This document shows positions 1-11,742 of a stretch of DNA of 64,000 nt, piece after piece. The notes below the pieces were generated by a model. That model saw only the letters and a list, made by a program, of their open reading frames with translations, ran no database searches and was not told where the DNA came from. A program made the translations under genes and the position numbers. The first letter of the stretch is position 1. Every line of letters starts with the position of its first letter. Source of the DNA: Marinobacter sp. S6332 (GTDB taxonomy: Bacteria; Pseudomonadota; Gammaproteobacteria; Pseudomonadales; Oleiphilaceae); NCBI RefSeq assembly GCF_023016045.1, contig NZ_JALKAP010000001.1:1-64000 (forward strand). The letters run 5' to 3'.

Positions 1-91
1 CTGGCAGCAGGACAAACAGGTCGAACAAGGAAAGTACCGATCGTTACGAACACTGCAGAGGTCTTAGCGTACGATTTTTTCCGTTTCGTGA

Positions 92-560
92 GCTGCCCCC
101 TATTACGCTGGCCAAGTAAAATGCATCTACATCGACCCGCCCTTCAACACAGGCCAAGCATTCGAGCATTACGATGACAATTTGGAGCATTCCATATGGC
201 TAGGAATGATCTTCCCACGCTTAGTCCTCTTGCATCAGCTATTGGCGGAGGACGGCACAATCGTTGTGCACTTGGACGATGAAGAACTGGCTTACGCCAT
301 AGTTTTGATGGACGAAATTTTCGGAAGAAAAAATCGTGTAAGCCTTTGCACATTTAAGCAAAGCTCGGTGTCTGGGCCGAAGGCGATAAACCCAGGTGTC
401 GTTAGCACATCTAGCTATCTTTTTTGCTATGCGAAAAACAAATCGCACTGGAAAAGCTATCGATCTTACAAGGCGCGTGAGCGGGACAGTCGGTATTCAA
501 AATTCATACGTAACCGAGACCAAGATCAGCTCCTCACTGTATCGAATATTCATTTATTTG
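92..560 (+). pseudogene. Type III-like adenine DNA methyltransferase fragment
   Basis: The readable frame starts just after a stop at 89-91 and contains YIDPPFNTG (about 128-154), a DPPY-type motif IV of N6-adenine/N4-cytosine methylases, followed by a segment ending in GTIVVHLDDEE. Type III Mod subunits are usually over 500 residues; here only about 150 are readable. Both ends are broken: the bases before 92 contain stops in all useful frames, and homology fades near 560 where IS-like sequence begins. No Res helicase is visible. I infer a dead remnant of a restriction-modification system. The family is clear from the catalytic motif, but the subtype is less certain. Confidence 0.7.
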
Positions 561-604
561 CCCCACCCTCTTGGACAAATCTGTTCGGCTTGCACATATC
601 AAAG

Positions 605-930
605 TTAACCCCAAATTTTGGACAGGTGCCTGAGTTCTGATTCACCAGCTCCACAAGGAGGAGAATCATGAGAAAGTGACGCAAACAACACAGCGCATCA
701 CTTAAGTGCAAGGCTGTCCTTGCCCACCCTTAAGGCCACACCTTGAATTGCTGCCCGTTTCCAGATCCACCCCACCATAGTCAGCACCTGGAAGCGCGAC
801 CTATTGGAGAGCGCGTCCGACCTCCTCGAAGGCAAGAGTATAGTCGGTAAGCAATTCGATGAACTCAGCACGGACGAACTGTACCGTGAGATTCGCCGAC
901 TGACGGTGGAACGCAATTTTTGTTGCTTAA
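605..930 (+). pseudogene. IS3-family orfA remnant with left-end sequence
   Basis: An IS-like end (CCCAAATTTTGGACAGG, about 609-625) is followed by a Shine-Dalgarno AAGGAGGAG and an ATG at 668. Pieces of an IS3-type OrfA can be read only by changing frame, for example the stretch DLLESASDLLEGKS near 800-830 and DELYREIRRLTVERNF near 873-920. The reading is broken by stops at the 5' end and loses similarity after 920. No OrfB follows. This is a decayed, immobile copy separating the methyltransferase remnant from the ptx operon. The remaining bases to 1118 hold the ptx promoter region. Confidence 0.6.
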
Positions 931-1022
931 GCTCCTGGGTGGCTCGTTCCACTTTGGCTGAGCTCCATGTATTTCACAGAGCCCTTCGGAAAATCCTTGC
1001 GAACCAAAAGCACTTCATCAAC

Positions 1023-1055
1023 CTGTCACGTCAGTGACACGACGGTGTCATCTCT
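1023..1055 (+). promoter_or_regulatory. possible Pho box upstream of ptxA
   Basis: Three units at 11-base spacing, CTGTCA (1023), GTGACA (1034) and GTGTCA (1045), resemble the direct-repeat structure of PhoB sites. They lie about 65-95 bases before the ptxA start. Phosphite operons of this type are known to be phosphate-starvation controlled, which fits. The middle unit is a weak match, so this remains a proposal. Confidence 0.4.
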
Positions 1056-1118
1056 CAGCTTTACCGTTCAATTGTAACTCGCAATACGGCGAGCTTATTT
1101 ATTGCAAAAGGTGATCCT

Positions 1119-2824
<1,706 letters not shown>

Positions 2825-2834
2825 GGAGTGCCCC

Positions 2835-3665
2835 ATGAACTATACAACGACGGAACCGGCGACTCTGTCGCCGGCCCCGTCGGCCTCCGTGCTGGATGAG
2901 CACGCGAAAGGCTGGCGGAAAAAACTCGGACAGTCGCTGTTAGTGCTGCTCATCATTTTTGTCGCAAGTTGGTACGTAGGGCTGCTCAATTTCAATACAC
3001 TTGCCAATGGCGTGCCAGCCATAGGCACACTCATTGGCGAATCTCTTCCACCTGACTTCACCAATGTGGCCAGCTGGGTGTCGCCGTTAATCGACACGCT
3101 TGCGATGAGCATTGCCGGTACTGCCATTGCAGTAACCTTGTCTGTGCCACTGGCATTCCTGGCTGCGCGCAACACCTCTCCACATCCGGTGGTGTTCCAA
3201 GTAACTCGAACCCTTTTAAACGGTTTGCGTTCAGTCCCGGAACTGATCATGGGCATCATCTTCGTGGCTGCTGTTGGTTTTGGGGCGTTGCCTGGCGTAC
3301 TGGCGCTCGGTCTTCACTCCATTGGCATGGTTGGAAAGTTTTTTGCCGAAGCGATTGAGCATGTAGATGAGGCGCCAGTGGAAGCGGCCGATGCTGCCGG
3401 CGCTACTCGCTTGCAGGTGCTCTATCACGCCGTGCTGCCACAAGTACTTCCTCAATTCGCGGACGTGTCCATTTATCGCTGGGAATACAATTTCCGTGCC
3501 TCGACCGTAATGGGCATGGTGGGTGCCGGTGGTATTGGCTTCGAATTGATGGGCTCGCTGAGAATCATGCAGTATCAGGAAGTCAGCGCCATTCTCATTG
3601 TCATCTTGTTGATGGTCACCGTCGTGGACAGTCTCAGTGGCCGCCTTCGTAAGAAATTCAAATAA
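2835..3665 (+). CDS. ptxC: phosphite ABC transporter permease PtxC
   Basis: Inner-membrane permease of 276 residues. I chose the ATG at 2835 because GAGGAG lies seven bases upstream; an earlier in-frame ATG at 2772 would overlap ptxB heavily. Five to six hydrophobic segments are visible (for example SLLVLLIIFVASWYVGLL and LIVILLMVTVVDSL). The EAA-type loop reads EAADAAGATRLQVLYHAVLP, where the permease contacts the ATPase. It resembles PhnE/PtxC. It sits between ptxB and ptxD with very short gaps, so it is cotranscribed. Confidence 0.92.
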   Translation: MNYTTTEPATLSPAPSASVLDEHAKGWRKKLGQSLLVLLIIFVASWYVGLLNFNTLANGVPAIGTLIGESLPPDFTNVASWVSPLIDTLAMSIAGTAIAVTLSVPLAFLAARNTSPHPVVFQVTRTLLNGLRSVPELIMGIIFVAAVGFGALPGVLALGLHSIGMVGKFFAEAIEHVDEAPVEAADAAGATRLQVLYHAVLPQVLPQFADVSIYRWEYNFRASTVMGMVGAGGIGFELMGSLRIMQYQEVSAILIVILLMVTVVDSLSGRLRKKFK

Positions 3666-3674
3666 GGAGCGTCG

Positions 3675-4685
3675 ATGAAACCCAAGGTTGTGATAACCCA
3701 TAAGGTCCATGACAGTGTTCTGGATGAACTTGCCCAAGATTGCGAGCTGGTCACCAACCAATCCGGCGCCACGTTGCCCCAGGAGGAAGTGGCTGCGCGC
3801 GTTGCAGACGCTGATGCGATGATGGCGTTCATGCCAGACCGAGTTGGAGTGGAGTTCCTACAGGGGTGTCCGCGCTTGAAGGTGATTGGTGCAGCCCTGA
3901 AAGGCTATGACAACTTTGATGTGGATGCCTGCACGCGTCATGGGGTTTGGCTGACATTTGTACCGGATTTGCTAACCGTGCCTACTGCAGAGCTAACGGT
4001 CGGGCTGACGATCAGTCTCACCCGACAAGTCAAGGCGGCGGACCACTTCGTTCGATCCGGTGAATTTACTGGCTGGACACCACGCTTCTATGGGCAGGGG
4101 ATCGAAGGCTCACGGATTGGTATTGTGGGTATGGGGGCCATCGGCCAAGCGGTGGCGCAGCGCCTGAACGGATGGGGAGCGGATTTAATCTATTCCCAGC
4201 CGGAACGTTTACCCGTGCAGCATGAGCAGGCACTGGGTTTGTCCCATACTCCCCTCAAGATGCTGCTGGCCCAGTCAGATATTGTGATCCTGGCACTGGC
4301 GCTCAATGAGCAAACCCTCCACACCATTAATCGCGAAACGCTAACAGGAATGAAACCGGGCGCATTCCTTATCAATCCCTGCCGTGGATCTGTGGTGGAT
4401 GAGGGTAGTGTTCTGCAAGCGCTTCAATCCGGTCAGTTGGGGGGGTACGCCGCTGATGTGTTTGAGATGGAAGATTGGGCGAGAGAAGATCGTCCGAGGG
4501 AGATCGCCCAGGGGCTCAGGGCCCACCCCAACACGCTGTTTACTGCTCACATCGGATCGGCAGTCAGCCAGGTGCGTCTGGCTATCGAGCAACGCGCTGC
4601 TCGGAACATTCTGCAAGTGCTTCGGGGTGAGCGGCCGGGTGATGCGATCAATGATCCCAGTGGCCGCGAGAGCGGCCCATGCTGA
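3675..4685 (+). CDS. ptxD: phosphite dehydrogenase PtxD
   Basis: NAD-dependent oxidation of phosphite to phosphate, supplying phosphorus and reductant in the cytoplasm. The 336-residue D-2-hydroxyacid-dehydrogenase-type protein aligns without gaps to my memory of Pseudomonas stutzeri PtxD through the catalytic region. The known active-site residues fall at identical numbers: Met53, Lys76, Arg237, Glu266 and His292. The Rossmann motif is GIVGMGAIG. An oddity is at position 175, where the characterised enzyme has Glu contacting the adenosine ribose; this one has Gln followed by Pro176. This could loosen NAD over NADP preference. It has its own ribosome site (AAGGAGCG) and overlaps ptxE by seven bases. 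Confidence 0.95.
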   Translation: MKPKVVITHKVHDSVLDELAQDCELVTNQSGATLPQEEVAARVADADAMMAFMPDRVGVEFLQGCPRLKVIGAALKGYDNFDVDACTRHGVWLTFVPDLLTVPTAELTVGLTISLTRQVKAADHFVRSGEFTGWTPRFYGQGIEGSRIGIVGMGAIGQAVAQRLNGWGADLIYSQPERLPVQHEQALGLSHTPLKMLLAQSDIVILALALNEQTLHTINRETLTGMKPGAFLINPCRGSVVDEGSVLQALQSGQLGGYAADVFEMEDWAREDRPREIAQGLRAHPNTLFTAHIGSAVSQVRLAIEQRAARNILQVLRGERPGDAINDPSGRESGPC

Positions 4686-5539
4686 ATCTTGTCTGGCTGA
4701 AGAGTTTCGTGGCGGTGCTGGACCACAACGGGTTTCAGGCCGCAGCCCGCCAGTTGGACATCGCACAACCCACACTGTCCCAGCACCTTCAAAAACTCGA
4801 AAACCAACATGGCGTTTTATTGGTCCACAGGGGGCGCTCTGGCTGTGAGCCAACCCGGGCTGCCTTAACCTTGTTGCCTTTTGCCCGAAGTCTGCTCCGG
4901 CTGGAGGAGCAGGCGAGATCTTCCATTATGGAGGCTCGACTTCGCGTTGGGGCGAGCTCCAATATTGGGATTTATATGCTCCAGCCCTACATCCGTCGTT
5001 ACAAGGAGCTGGGCGTAGGGCCCGAGGTGGATGTGGTAATAGATTCCAATCCGACTATTGCACGGCATTTATCGGACGGTGAGCTGGACGTGGCGATTAT
5101 GGAGTGGTGGCATGATCTACCCGGATTCCATGCTCAGGCGTGGCGTAACGAGCCCGTTGTTCTAATCGTTCCGCCTGGTCACCCGTTAGCCCGTCGAACC
5201 GATATCGACCGCGATACGCTGTCTAACATGGCTCTGATCGGCGGCGAACCCGGCACCGGCACTGGCCGGCTTTTGGCGACCTACTTCGGTGAGCATGGGC
5301 CATTTCCGACGGTATCTATGCAGCTGGGTAGCACCGAAGCCGTCAAGCAAGCGGTTAAGGTCGGACTTGGCGCATCGTTGGTGCTTGAAAGTTCTGTACG
5401 GGAGGAGGTCCAAAATGGAAGTCTGGTGGCTATTCCCGTGAGTGAGCCTGGCCTTAGCAAGGAGCTGATGGTGATTTATCCGAGCAGCCTGGACAAACAC
5501 AGGCCAGTATACTCGTTTGTTGGGCATCTCTGTGAATAG
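4679..5539 (+). CDS. ptxE: LysR-type regulator PtxE
   Basis: A 286-residue LysR-family transcription factor with an N-terminal winged helix ([23 protein letters not shown], residues about 16-38) and a periplasmic-binding-like effector domain. It is the last gene of the ptxABCDE order, overlapping the ptxD stop. PtxE in the known cluster has the same position and is presumed to regulate phosphite genes. The C-terminus runs directly into a truncated group II intron; the last residues look normal ([18 protein letters not shown]), so the gene is probably intact. Confidence 0.88.
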   Translation: MLNLVWLKSFVAVLDHNGFQAAARQLDIAQPTLSQHLQKLENQHGVLLVHRGRSGCEPTRAALTLLPFARSLLRLEEQARSSIMEARLRVGASSNIGIYMLQPYIRRYKELGVGPEVDVVIDSNPTIARHLSDGELDVAIMEWWHDLPGFHAQAWRNEPVVLIVPPGHPLARRTDIDRDTLSNMALIGGEPGTGTGRLLATYFGEHGPFPTVSMQLGSTEAVKQAVKVGLGASLVLESSVREEVQNGSLVAIPVSEPGLSKELMVIYPSSLDKHRPVYSFVGHLCE

Positions 5540-5559
5540 CTATTGGGTCCACCTCACGC

Positions 5560-6278
5560 ATATCTAGCTGGGAATGCAGATACTGAGCCTCACGCTCACT
5601 TCGACAACGCAGTATTCCGTCATCTGCATATCGGCAGAATGGGATATCCGGATGACGAACGGTCAGCCAACGATCCAATGCATAATGCAGAAACAGGTTT
5701 GCCAGAACTGGCGATAACGGGCCACCTTGTGGTGTGCCAACGTTCCGTCGTTCCTGCTTACCATCTTTCGTCTGCATCGGTGCCGTTAGGCAGCGCCTCA
5801 CATACAGCAGCACCCAGGATTCAGAGCAATGGTGGTCAAGGGCCTTGAGCAATAGCTCATGATCAATATGATCAAACAAGCCACGGATGTCATACTCCAG
5901 CACCCAGTCCCTTTCCCAGCACCGCTTTCGCGTGATCGCAAGCGCATCATGCGGGGATTTCCCGCGCCGATACCCGTACGAGTCCACATGAAAGACAGGT
6001 TCCAGGATAGGTTCCAGCGTCATAGTAACCACAGTTTGCGCTATACGATCGCTAACCGTGGGTACCCCGAGCAATCTTTCTCCTCCACTTTTCTTCGGAA
6101 TTGGAACTGCTTTGACGGACGGTGGGAAATAGCTGCCGGACGACATCCGATTCCAAATTAGATAGAGGTTCTTACTTAAGTCTCGATCAAAGTCCTGAAT
6201 CGTCTGGCCATCTACACCGGCTGTACAAAACGAGGCGCTTGTATGCCAATACCCTTTGGATCTATCGTCCCGTGATCG
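5560..6278 (-). pseudogene. truncated group II intron reverse transcriptase
   Basis: The antisense frame encodes the core of an LtrA-type intron-encoded protein: GVDGQTIQDFDRDL near 6195-6236, then VPIPKKSGGERLLGVPTVSDR, GTPQGGPLSPVLANL and the catalytic YADD. Full proteins are over 420 residues with a maturase domain and sometimes HNH. Here the reading ends shortly after YADD, abutting ptxE, and the N-terminal side runs into a stop at 6281 without a start. The maturase domain and intron domains V/VI are therefore missing. It is an immobile relic marking an old insertion downstream of ptxE. Confidence 0.85.
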
Positions 6279-6328
6279 TTACGCCTCTTACCGTCACCTC
6301 ACTGGCTATCTCGTACAGGAGATCAGCC

Positions 6329-6430
6329 ATGGTCATCAGACCCGCTGTCTACGTTCGAGCCTACTTCCGAATGGTCAACGGCACGCTTCAGCGTGTTTGC
6401 GCCCATTTCCGGAGTTGGCCAAACCGCTAA
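6329..6430 (+). CDS. very small basic protein, unassigned (33 aa)
   Basis: A 33-codon frame, MVIRPAVYVRAYFRMVNG onward and ending SWPNR, has a good Shine-Dalgarno AGGAGA (6317-6322) seven bases before its ATG. It is Arg-rich and lies upstream of a second small basic ORF on the same strand, with a hairpin between them. I do not know its function. Because it lies close to the 5' side of the intron relic it could be chance; the ribosome site and the tandem neighbour argue for a real gene. Confidence 0.4.
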   Translation: MVIRPAVYVRAYFRMVNGTLQRVCAHFRSWPNR

Positions 6431-6438
6431 ATGAGGAT

Positions 6439-6463
6439 GATGCCGAGGACATCCCTCGGCATC
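6439..6463 (+). terminator. perfect 10-bp hairpin between two small ORFs
   Basis: GATGCCGAGG (6439-6448) and CCTCGGCATC (6454-6463) pair perfectly around a five-base loop. It is followed by a short T-containing stretch (TCTTTTC), so it may end transcription of the upstream small ORF. The T-tract is poor, and a structural role in the adjacent intron remnant is the alternative. Confidence 0.4.
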
Positions 6464-6495
6464 GCTAGAATCTTTTCATTGATGTGAGGTGACGC

Positions 6496-6612
6496 ATGTC
6501 CAAAAAATACCGAAGCGCTGTAACAGGCCGTTATGTAACCGAGACCTTTGCCAAGAAACACCCGCGGGAAACCGTCGGTGAAAAGAGTAAACCGTCTCGG
6601 AAGAAAAAATAA
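6496..6612 (+). CDS. small basic protein with AVTGRYVT motif (38 aa)
   Basis: A 38-residue frame starting MSKKYRSAVTGRYVTETFAK and ending in SRKKK, with GAGGTG six bases before the ATG. The AVTGRYVT segment followed by KKHPRETV recalls a family of about 40-60 residue proteins that databases often mislabel as multidrug transporters. It has no hydrophobic segment, so transport is implausible; Lys/Arg content suggests nucleic-acid contact. Function unknown. Its neighbours are the other small ORF and the intron relic. Confidence 0.6.
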   Translation: MSKKYRSAVTGRYVTETFAKKHPRETVGEKSKPSRKKK

Positions 6613-6861
6613 CGAAGTCGGCACAAGGACGTGCCCTGGAACCCGCTTCAGGCTCTGGTGGTCTCCCAAGTACACTGCGCATAATCGGCGTTACGTTAAG
6701 GTCGCAAAGCGGACATTTGGGGCGGCCGGTCAATACGAATTAGATAATGTCCATTTGACACGAGCGAACGCTAGGCGCTGTATTGGGTGTGAAATGTCAT
6801 GTATATCGGGATAAGTCCAGTTTTCACATCCGGTTGCCCAGTGCGTCAGGGTAAGTCCGCT
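6613..6861. other. non-coding stretch with one dispersed repeat copy
   Basis: No credible gene. At 6699-6718 lies AGGTCGCAAAGCGGACATTT, one copy of a short sequence also found at 7804, 10787 (inverted), 17908 and 44891 (inverted). Confidence 0.5.
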
Positions 6862-7578
6862 TCAATTTATGCGACGGACCGAAACCACTTCGTCATCTAC
6901 CATCATTTTTTCCTTTCTGGGGCATATAACGACATCTGGGCGAAACTCATGAAGATAACGGAAACCATCAGTAACCTCCCAAACTGACCTATCACTGAGT
7001 TGAAATATCTCATCACGATTGCCGAGGAATGGGGTCGGTTTTACGATCGTCATCTCTTTACAGTCCGGAGCTTGCACACCACCGTACCCCATATTGCCAC
7101 TGGTGGCTCGGCATCTCTCTGTAAGACTTCGATATCTTGATACTGTCATTTTTTCGATATTAAACTCCCAATCCCCGCTCGCTAACAATCGGCATGCTTG
7201 GTTATCGGGGTCATGTGGACCATTTAGAACGACACATGCTTGTGTTGCCAATCGCGACTGGACGGGATTCGTTGACGTGGAATTACACGGGTGTCGAGAA
7301 TTTCTTCGTCGCTCCGGCTCGACGTTTATGGCTTGGTCATTTGAAATCGAGCGCCCCGGCTGGTTCAGAGGGGGCGTTTGATCCGGGCCAATTTTCATGC
7401 CCTTTCCAGAGTCCCAAACTCTTACCTCTTCTCTGCCTTGTCCAAGAGTGGGGCAATTACCCTGCACGTAAGAAATAGAGCCGTCTGGAGCAGTGCATTT
7501 TGTAATGGCGGTGGCCTGACTATTAAAAACCAGGAACAAAGCCAAGGATAAGAAAAATTTAATCTGGAAGTTGAGCAT
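6862..7578 (-). CDS. secreted hypothetical protein, DUF4124-like N-terminus
   Basis: A 238-residue protein with a signal peptide (MLNFQIKFFLSLALFLVFNSQATA). It is followed by ITKCTAPDGSISYVQGNCP, the small Cys-containing strand seen at the start of many DUF4124 envelope proteins. The rest has four to six further Cys and no catalytic motif I recognise. GGTGAGG just before the ATG supports the start. It is transcribed away from the mer module and lies between two dispersed repeat copies. Probably periplasmic; role unknown. Confidence 0.65.
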   Translation of the reverse strand: MLNFQIKFFLSLALFLVFNSQATAITKCTAPDGSISYVQGNCPTLGQGREEVRVWDSGKGMKIGPDQTPPLNQPGRSISNDQAINVEPERRRNSRHPCNSTSTNPVQSRLATQACVVLNGPHDPDNQACRLLASGDWEFNIEKMTVSRYRSLTERCRATSGNMGYGGVQAPDCKEMTIVKPTPFLGNRDEIFQLSDRSVWEVTDGFRYLHEFRPDVVICPRKEKMMVDDEVVSVRRIN

Positions 7579-7863
7579 GCCTCACCCCGAGTCCTTTCAA
7601 TATGCTGATTCAATGAGTTTAGCCGAAGGTTACTATGCTGACGCGTTGCCCCAGCTTTGGTTGCACCGCTGATCAGAGCCTTCCAACCGTGCATATTGCG
7701 CTAGAGACGCGATGGCGTCAGCTATTCCAATGAATAGGTGGAGGAAGTGGAGCAACGCGACCACTCGCTTTTGTTTCGGGCCTTTGAGCAGGGGATGACA
7801 GTCAGGTCGCAAAGCGAACGTTCAAATTTTGGACAGTGCTCGCGTTGACCAGAGCCGGAGCGA
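7579..7863. other. intergenic region with repeat at mer module edge
   Basis: No gene. AGGTCGCAAAGCGAACGTTC at 7804-7823 is followed directly by CAAATTTTGGACAG, a 14-base match to the IS3-like end at 611-624. This looks like the left boundary of the mercury module. Confidence 0.45.
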
Positions 7864-9516
<1,653 letters not shown>

Positions 9517-9520
<4 letters not shown>

Positions 9521-9819
9521 TGCCCCTCCGGAGTCGCCTCTGAGGCCGTGGGAGTGGAGGGGTAACCAGCGTCGCTCGTGGCCTCGGTGAGCGCCTCTAT
9601 GGAAGTGAGCGCATCGTTAAAGGTGACGACGGCTTCTCGATCAGGGTAGCTCACGGAAACTTGCGACACCCCTTCCACCTTACTTAAGGCCAACTTGACG
9701 GTGATCGGACACGCGGCACAGGTCATGTCAGGCACCGAGAGAGTTACTGTTTGAGACGCAGCCCAGGAGGACATGCTGAGCAAAGTGAGGAACATGGCAA
9801 GTACAAACTGTTTACGCAT
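9517..9819 (-). CDS. merP: periplasmic mercury-binding protein MerP
   Basis: A 100-residue secreted carrier: signal peptide to about SSWAA, then an HMA fold with MTCAACPITVKLAL holding the two mercury-binding Cys. It takes Hg(II) in the periplasm and gives it to MerT or MerF. The C-tail (TPTASEATPEGQ) is longer than in Tn501 MerP. It sits between merT and merF with tight spacing. Confidence 0.93.
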
Positions 9820-9834
9820 GAGAAAAATCTCCGT

Positions 9835-10191
9835 TTAGTAGAATAGAGGCAAAATGTAAGGGAACACTAATGCGACCAGTACCAGAGCCGTAACTACCCA
9901 AAAGATCACCTTATAGGTCTTTCGGACTTGAGGGATCGCACACGTTTCACCGGGTGAGCATTGCTCTACAGGGCGATAGATTCGTCGCCAGGCAAAGAAC
10001 ATGGCGACGGTGGCCGCGCCAATGAACAGCGGTCGATAGGGCTCCAAAGCTGTCAGGTTGCCGATCCAGGCACCGGAAACGCCCAGAGTGATAAGCACCA
10101 ATGGCCCGAGACAGCACGCCGAGGCGAGAAGTCCAGCCATGCCCCCGACAGCGAGAGAAGCACCTCCGGATTTAGATTTGAATTTCGACAT
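9835..10191 (-). CDS. merT: mercuric ion transporter MerT
   Basis: An inner-membrane mercury importer of 118 residues with three hydrophobic helices. Helix one contains the Cys-Cys pair (LLASACCLGPLVL), and the cytoplasmic loop has the second Cys couple (EQCSPGETCAIP). I set the start at MSKFKSKSGG (10191), 37 bases after the mer promoter -10; the reading frame continues upstream into the operator, which cannot be translated from this promoter. First gene of the operon. Confidence 0.93.
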   Translation of the reverse strand: MSKFKSKSGGASLAVGGMAGLLASACCLGPLVLITLGVSGAWIGNLTALEPYRPLFIGAATVAMFFAWRRIYRPVEQCSPGETCAIPQVRKTYKVIFWVVTALVLVALVFPYILPLFY

Positions 10192-10228
10192 GACGCTGAC
10201 ACCTGTTGCCCATGGACTCGATGCGATA

Positions 10229-10259
10229 AGGTTACTTCCGTAGTCAAGTACGGAGTCAA
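10229..10259 (-). promoter_or_regulatory. MerR-controlled mer operator/promoter
   Basis: On the minus strand, -35 TTGACT and -10 TAACCT are separated by exactly 19 bases, the over-long spacing diagnostic of MerR-activated promoters. The spacer carries the dyad CCGTACTTGACTACGG. It lies between divergent merT and merR and closely follows the Tn501/Tn21 operator pattern. Confidence 0.9.
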
Positions 10260-10264
10260 GCAGT

Positions 10265-10699
10265 ATGTCGGTTAAAGCCAGTTCACTGACTATTGGCGGC
10301 TTGGCCAAGGCGGCCAATGTAAATGTCGAGACGATCCGCTATTACCAGCGGCGAGGTCTGTTGTCGGAACCCAAACGACCTCTAGGTGGTATTCGACGCT
10401 ACGGTTCCGCCGATATTGATCGGCTGACATTTGTTAAAACGGCGCAGCAGCTGGGTTTCAGTCTCGACGAGGTCGGCGACCTTTTAAGGTTGGAAGATGG
10501 CACTCACTGTCAGGAAGCCAGTGCGCTCGCCGAGCACAAGCTGAAGGATGTGCGTGAAAAGATCGAAAGGCTGGTCAAAATTGAGAAGGCTCTGAGCGAC
10601 ATGGTCAGTCAATGCCACGCACGGCCGGACAGCATCGCGTGCCCGCTCATTGCATCTCTACATGAGGGAGACATTGGAACAAAAAGCCAAAGGGATTAG
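10265..10699 (+). CDS. merR: mercury-responsive regulator MerR
   Basis: A 144-residue MerR-family activator/repressor of the mer operon. The N-terminal winged helix reads [15 protein letters not shown]. The three mercury-ligand cysteines are at 82, 117 and 126, the same numbers as in Tn501 MerR (THCQEA, SQCHAR, SIACPL). It is divergent from merT across the 19-spaced promoter, so it autoregulates. Confidence 0.95.
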   Translation: MSVKASSLTIGGLAKAANVNVETIRYYQRRGLLSEPKRPLGGIRRYGSADIDRLTFVKTAQQLGFSLDEVGDLLRLEDGTHCQEASALAEHKLKDVREKIERLVKIEKALSDMVSQCHARPDSIACPLIASLHEGDIGTKSQRD

Positions 10700-11041
10700 C
10701 TTCTGAACCAATCGACCTCTTGAGGCTCTACCCCGTCACTGCGGACACTACGAAAAGATAGGCAGATTTATCGAACCGAGGTGCGCGAACGTTCGCTTTT
10801 GTTTAATGGCGACTCTTTCATCCTCCTAAATCCAAGTCATCTCCGCTACGCATACTCTGATGTTGTGATGAGGCTTCGGTAGGGGGTCAACTCTGAACGA
10901 AATCGTTTGGGTTTTGTATGGCCCCTCGAGCTTGAATTTTTAGGTGTTAACCGGATACCCTCGCGGCCTTCAACAGCGAGCCTTAGTGGTTCTAATTCAC
11001 TAGGCCTTCCCACAGTGTCCTTTATCCCAAGCCAGCGTTCG
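10700..11041. other. intergenic region with inverted repeat copy at mer right edge
   Basis: No convincing gene. GAACGTTCGCTTTTGTTTAA at 10787-10806 is the inverted counterpart of the copy at 7804-7823, so the pair frames the mercury genes. The inner 12 bases GCGAACGTTCGC are themselves palindromic. Confidence 0.5.
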
Positions 11042-11638
11042 ATGAAATACCTGATTCTATTAACATTTCTAGTAATCGTGCTTATTGAGGCGACAACGCC
11101 CGTTTTCGCCAGTACCGTAAAAATGTCAGCCAGTGGACTTTGTCATCCGCCTCAAAGCAGTTGGTACGACAGAACCCAGAATTACAAGCCTTTTAACGGC
11201 CTCCAGGCCTGCCTGAAAGCGGGTGGTCGGCTGCCTAAAGGGGTGGCCTTGGGTAGTCTCGAAGAGGGCGCTGAAGCTGCTTCTAGCCAATATCAACGAT
11301 CTGCCTTTGGCCACGGCTGGGATGATGCCGATGGCGATTGTCGTGATAGCCGAGCCGAGGCTCTGATTAATACCTCGACCACTCGTGTCCGATTTGCTAG
11401 CGCAAAGGGTTGTCGAGTCGTGACTGGCCGCTGGATTAGTCCTTTCACCGGTGAGGTACTTCAGAATGCGTCAAATGTCGACATTGATCACGTTGTGCCA
11501 CTAGCTTGGGCTTGGGAGCGCGGAGCAAAGAATTGGTCTAAGGAGAAGCGCGAACATTTTGCTAACGATCCGAAAAATCTACTGCCGGTTGAGGCGAGCC
11601 TTAACCGAAGCATTAGTGGAATAGAAAAAATATCCTAA
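11042..11638 (+). pseudogene. secreted HNH nuclease, 5' part (gene split by island)
   Basis: Starts with a signal peptide (MKYLILLTFLVIVLIEATTPVFA) and contains the HNH core DIDHVVPLAWAWERGAKNWS and the later NDPKNLLPVEASLNRS, typical of secreted HNH-type nucleases related to DUF1524. After Ser190 (codon 11609-11611) family similarity ends abruptly and the frame stops at 11638. The missing end, KGAKGPDEWLPP onward, is found at 45118-45288. Joining the two at the shared GAAGCA gives an in-frame 246-residue protein. The gene was therefore interrupted by integration. Confidence 0.9.
11607..11612 (+). repeat. GAAGCA, left junction of integrated element
   Basis: Hexamer at the point where the HNH coding sequence breaks off, repeated at 45113-45118 where it resumes. 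It is either a target duplication or the crossover sequence used by the tyrosine recombinases. Confidence 0.8.
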
Positions 11639-11714
11639 AAAGCATCAAAAACCTATGCCAGAAGTCGAAATCTGGTTTTTTTTGAGCATACACGCATATA
11701 TAGTGGAATTAAGA
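11614..11714 (+). repeat. subterminal direct repeats at left end of island
   Basis: TAGTGGAAT occurs at 11614-11622 and again at 11701-11709, each followed by an A-rich stretch (AGAAAAAATA and TAAGAACATA). Their place just inside the junction and before gmtY suggests recombinase binding sites. Also nearby, ATCCTAAAA (11632-11640) has an inverted match at 45022-45030 near the right end. Confidence 0.45.
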
Positions 11715-11742
11715 ACATACTATTTTACCAATTGGAAATTGC

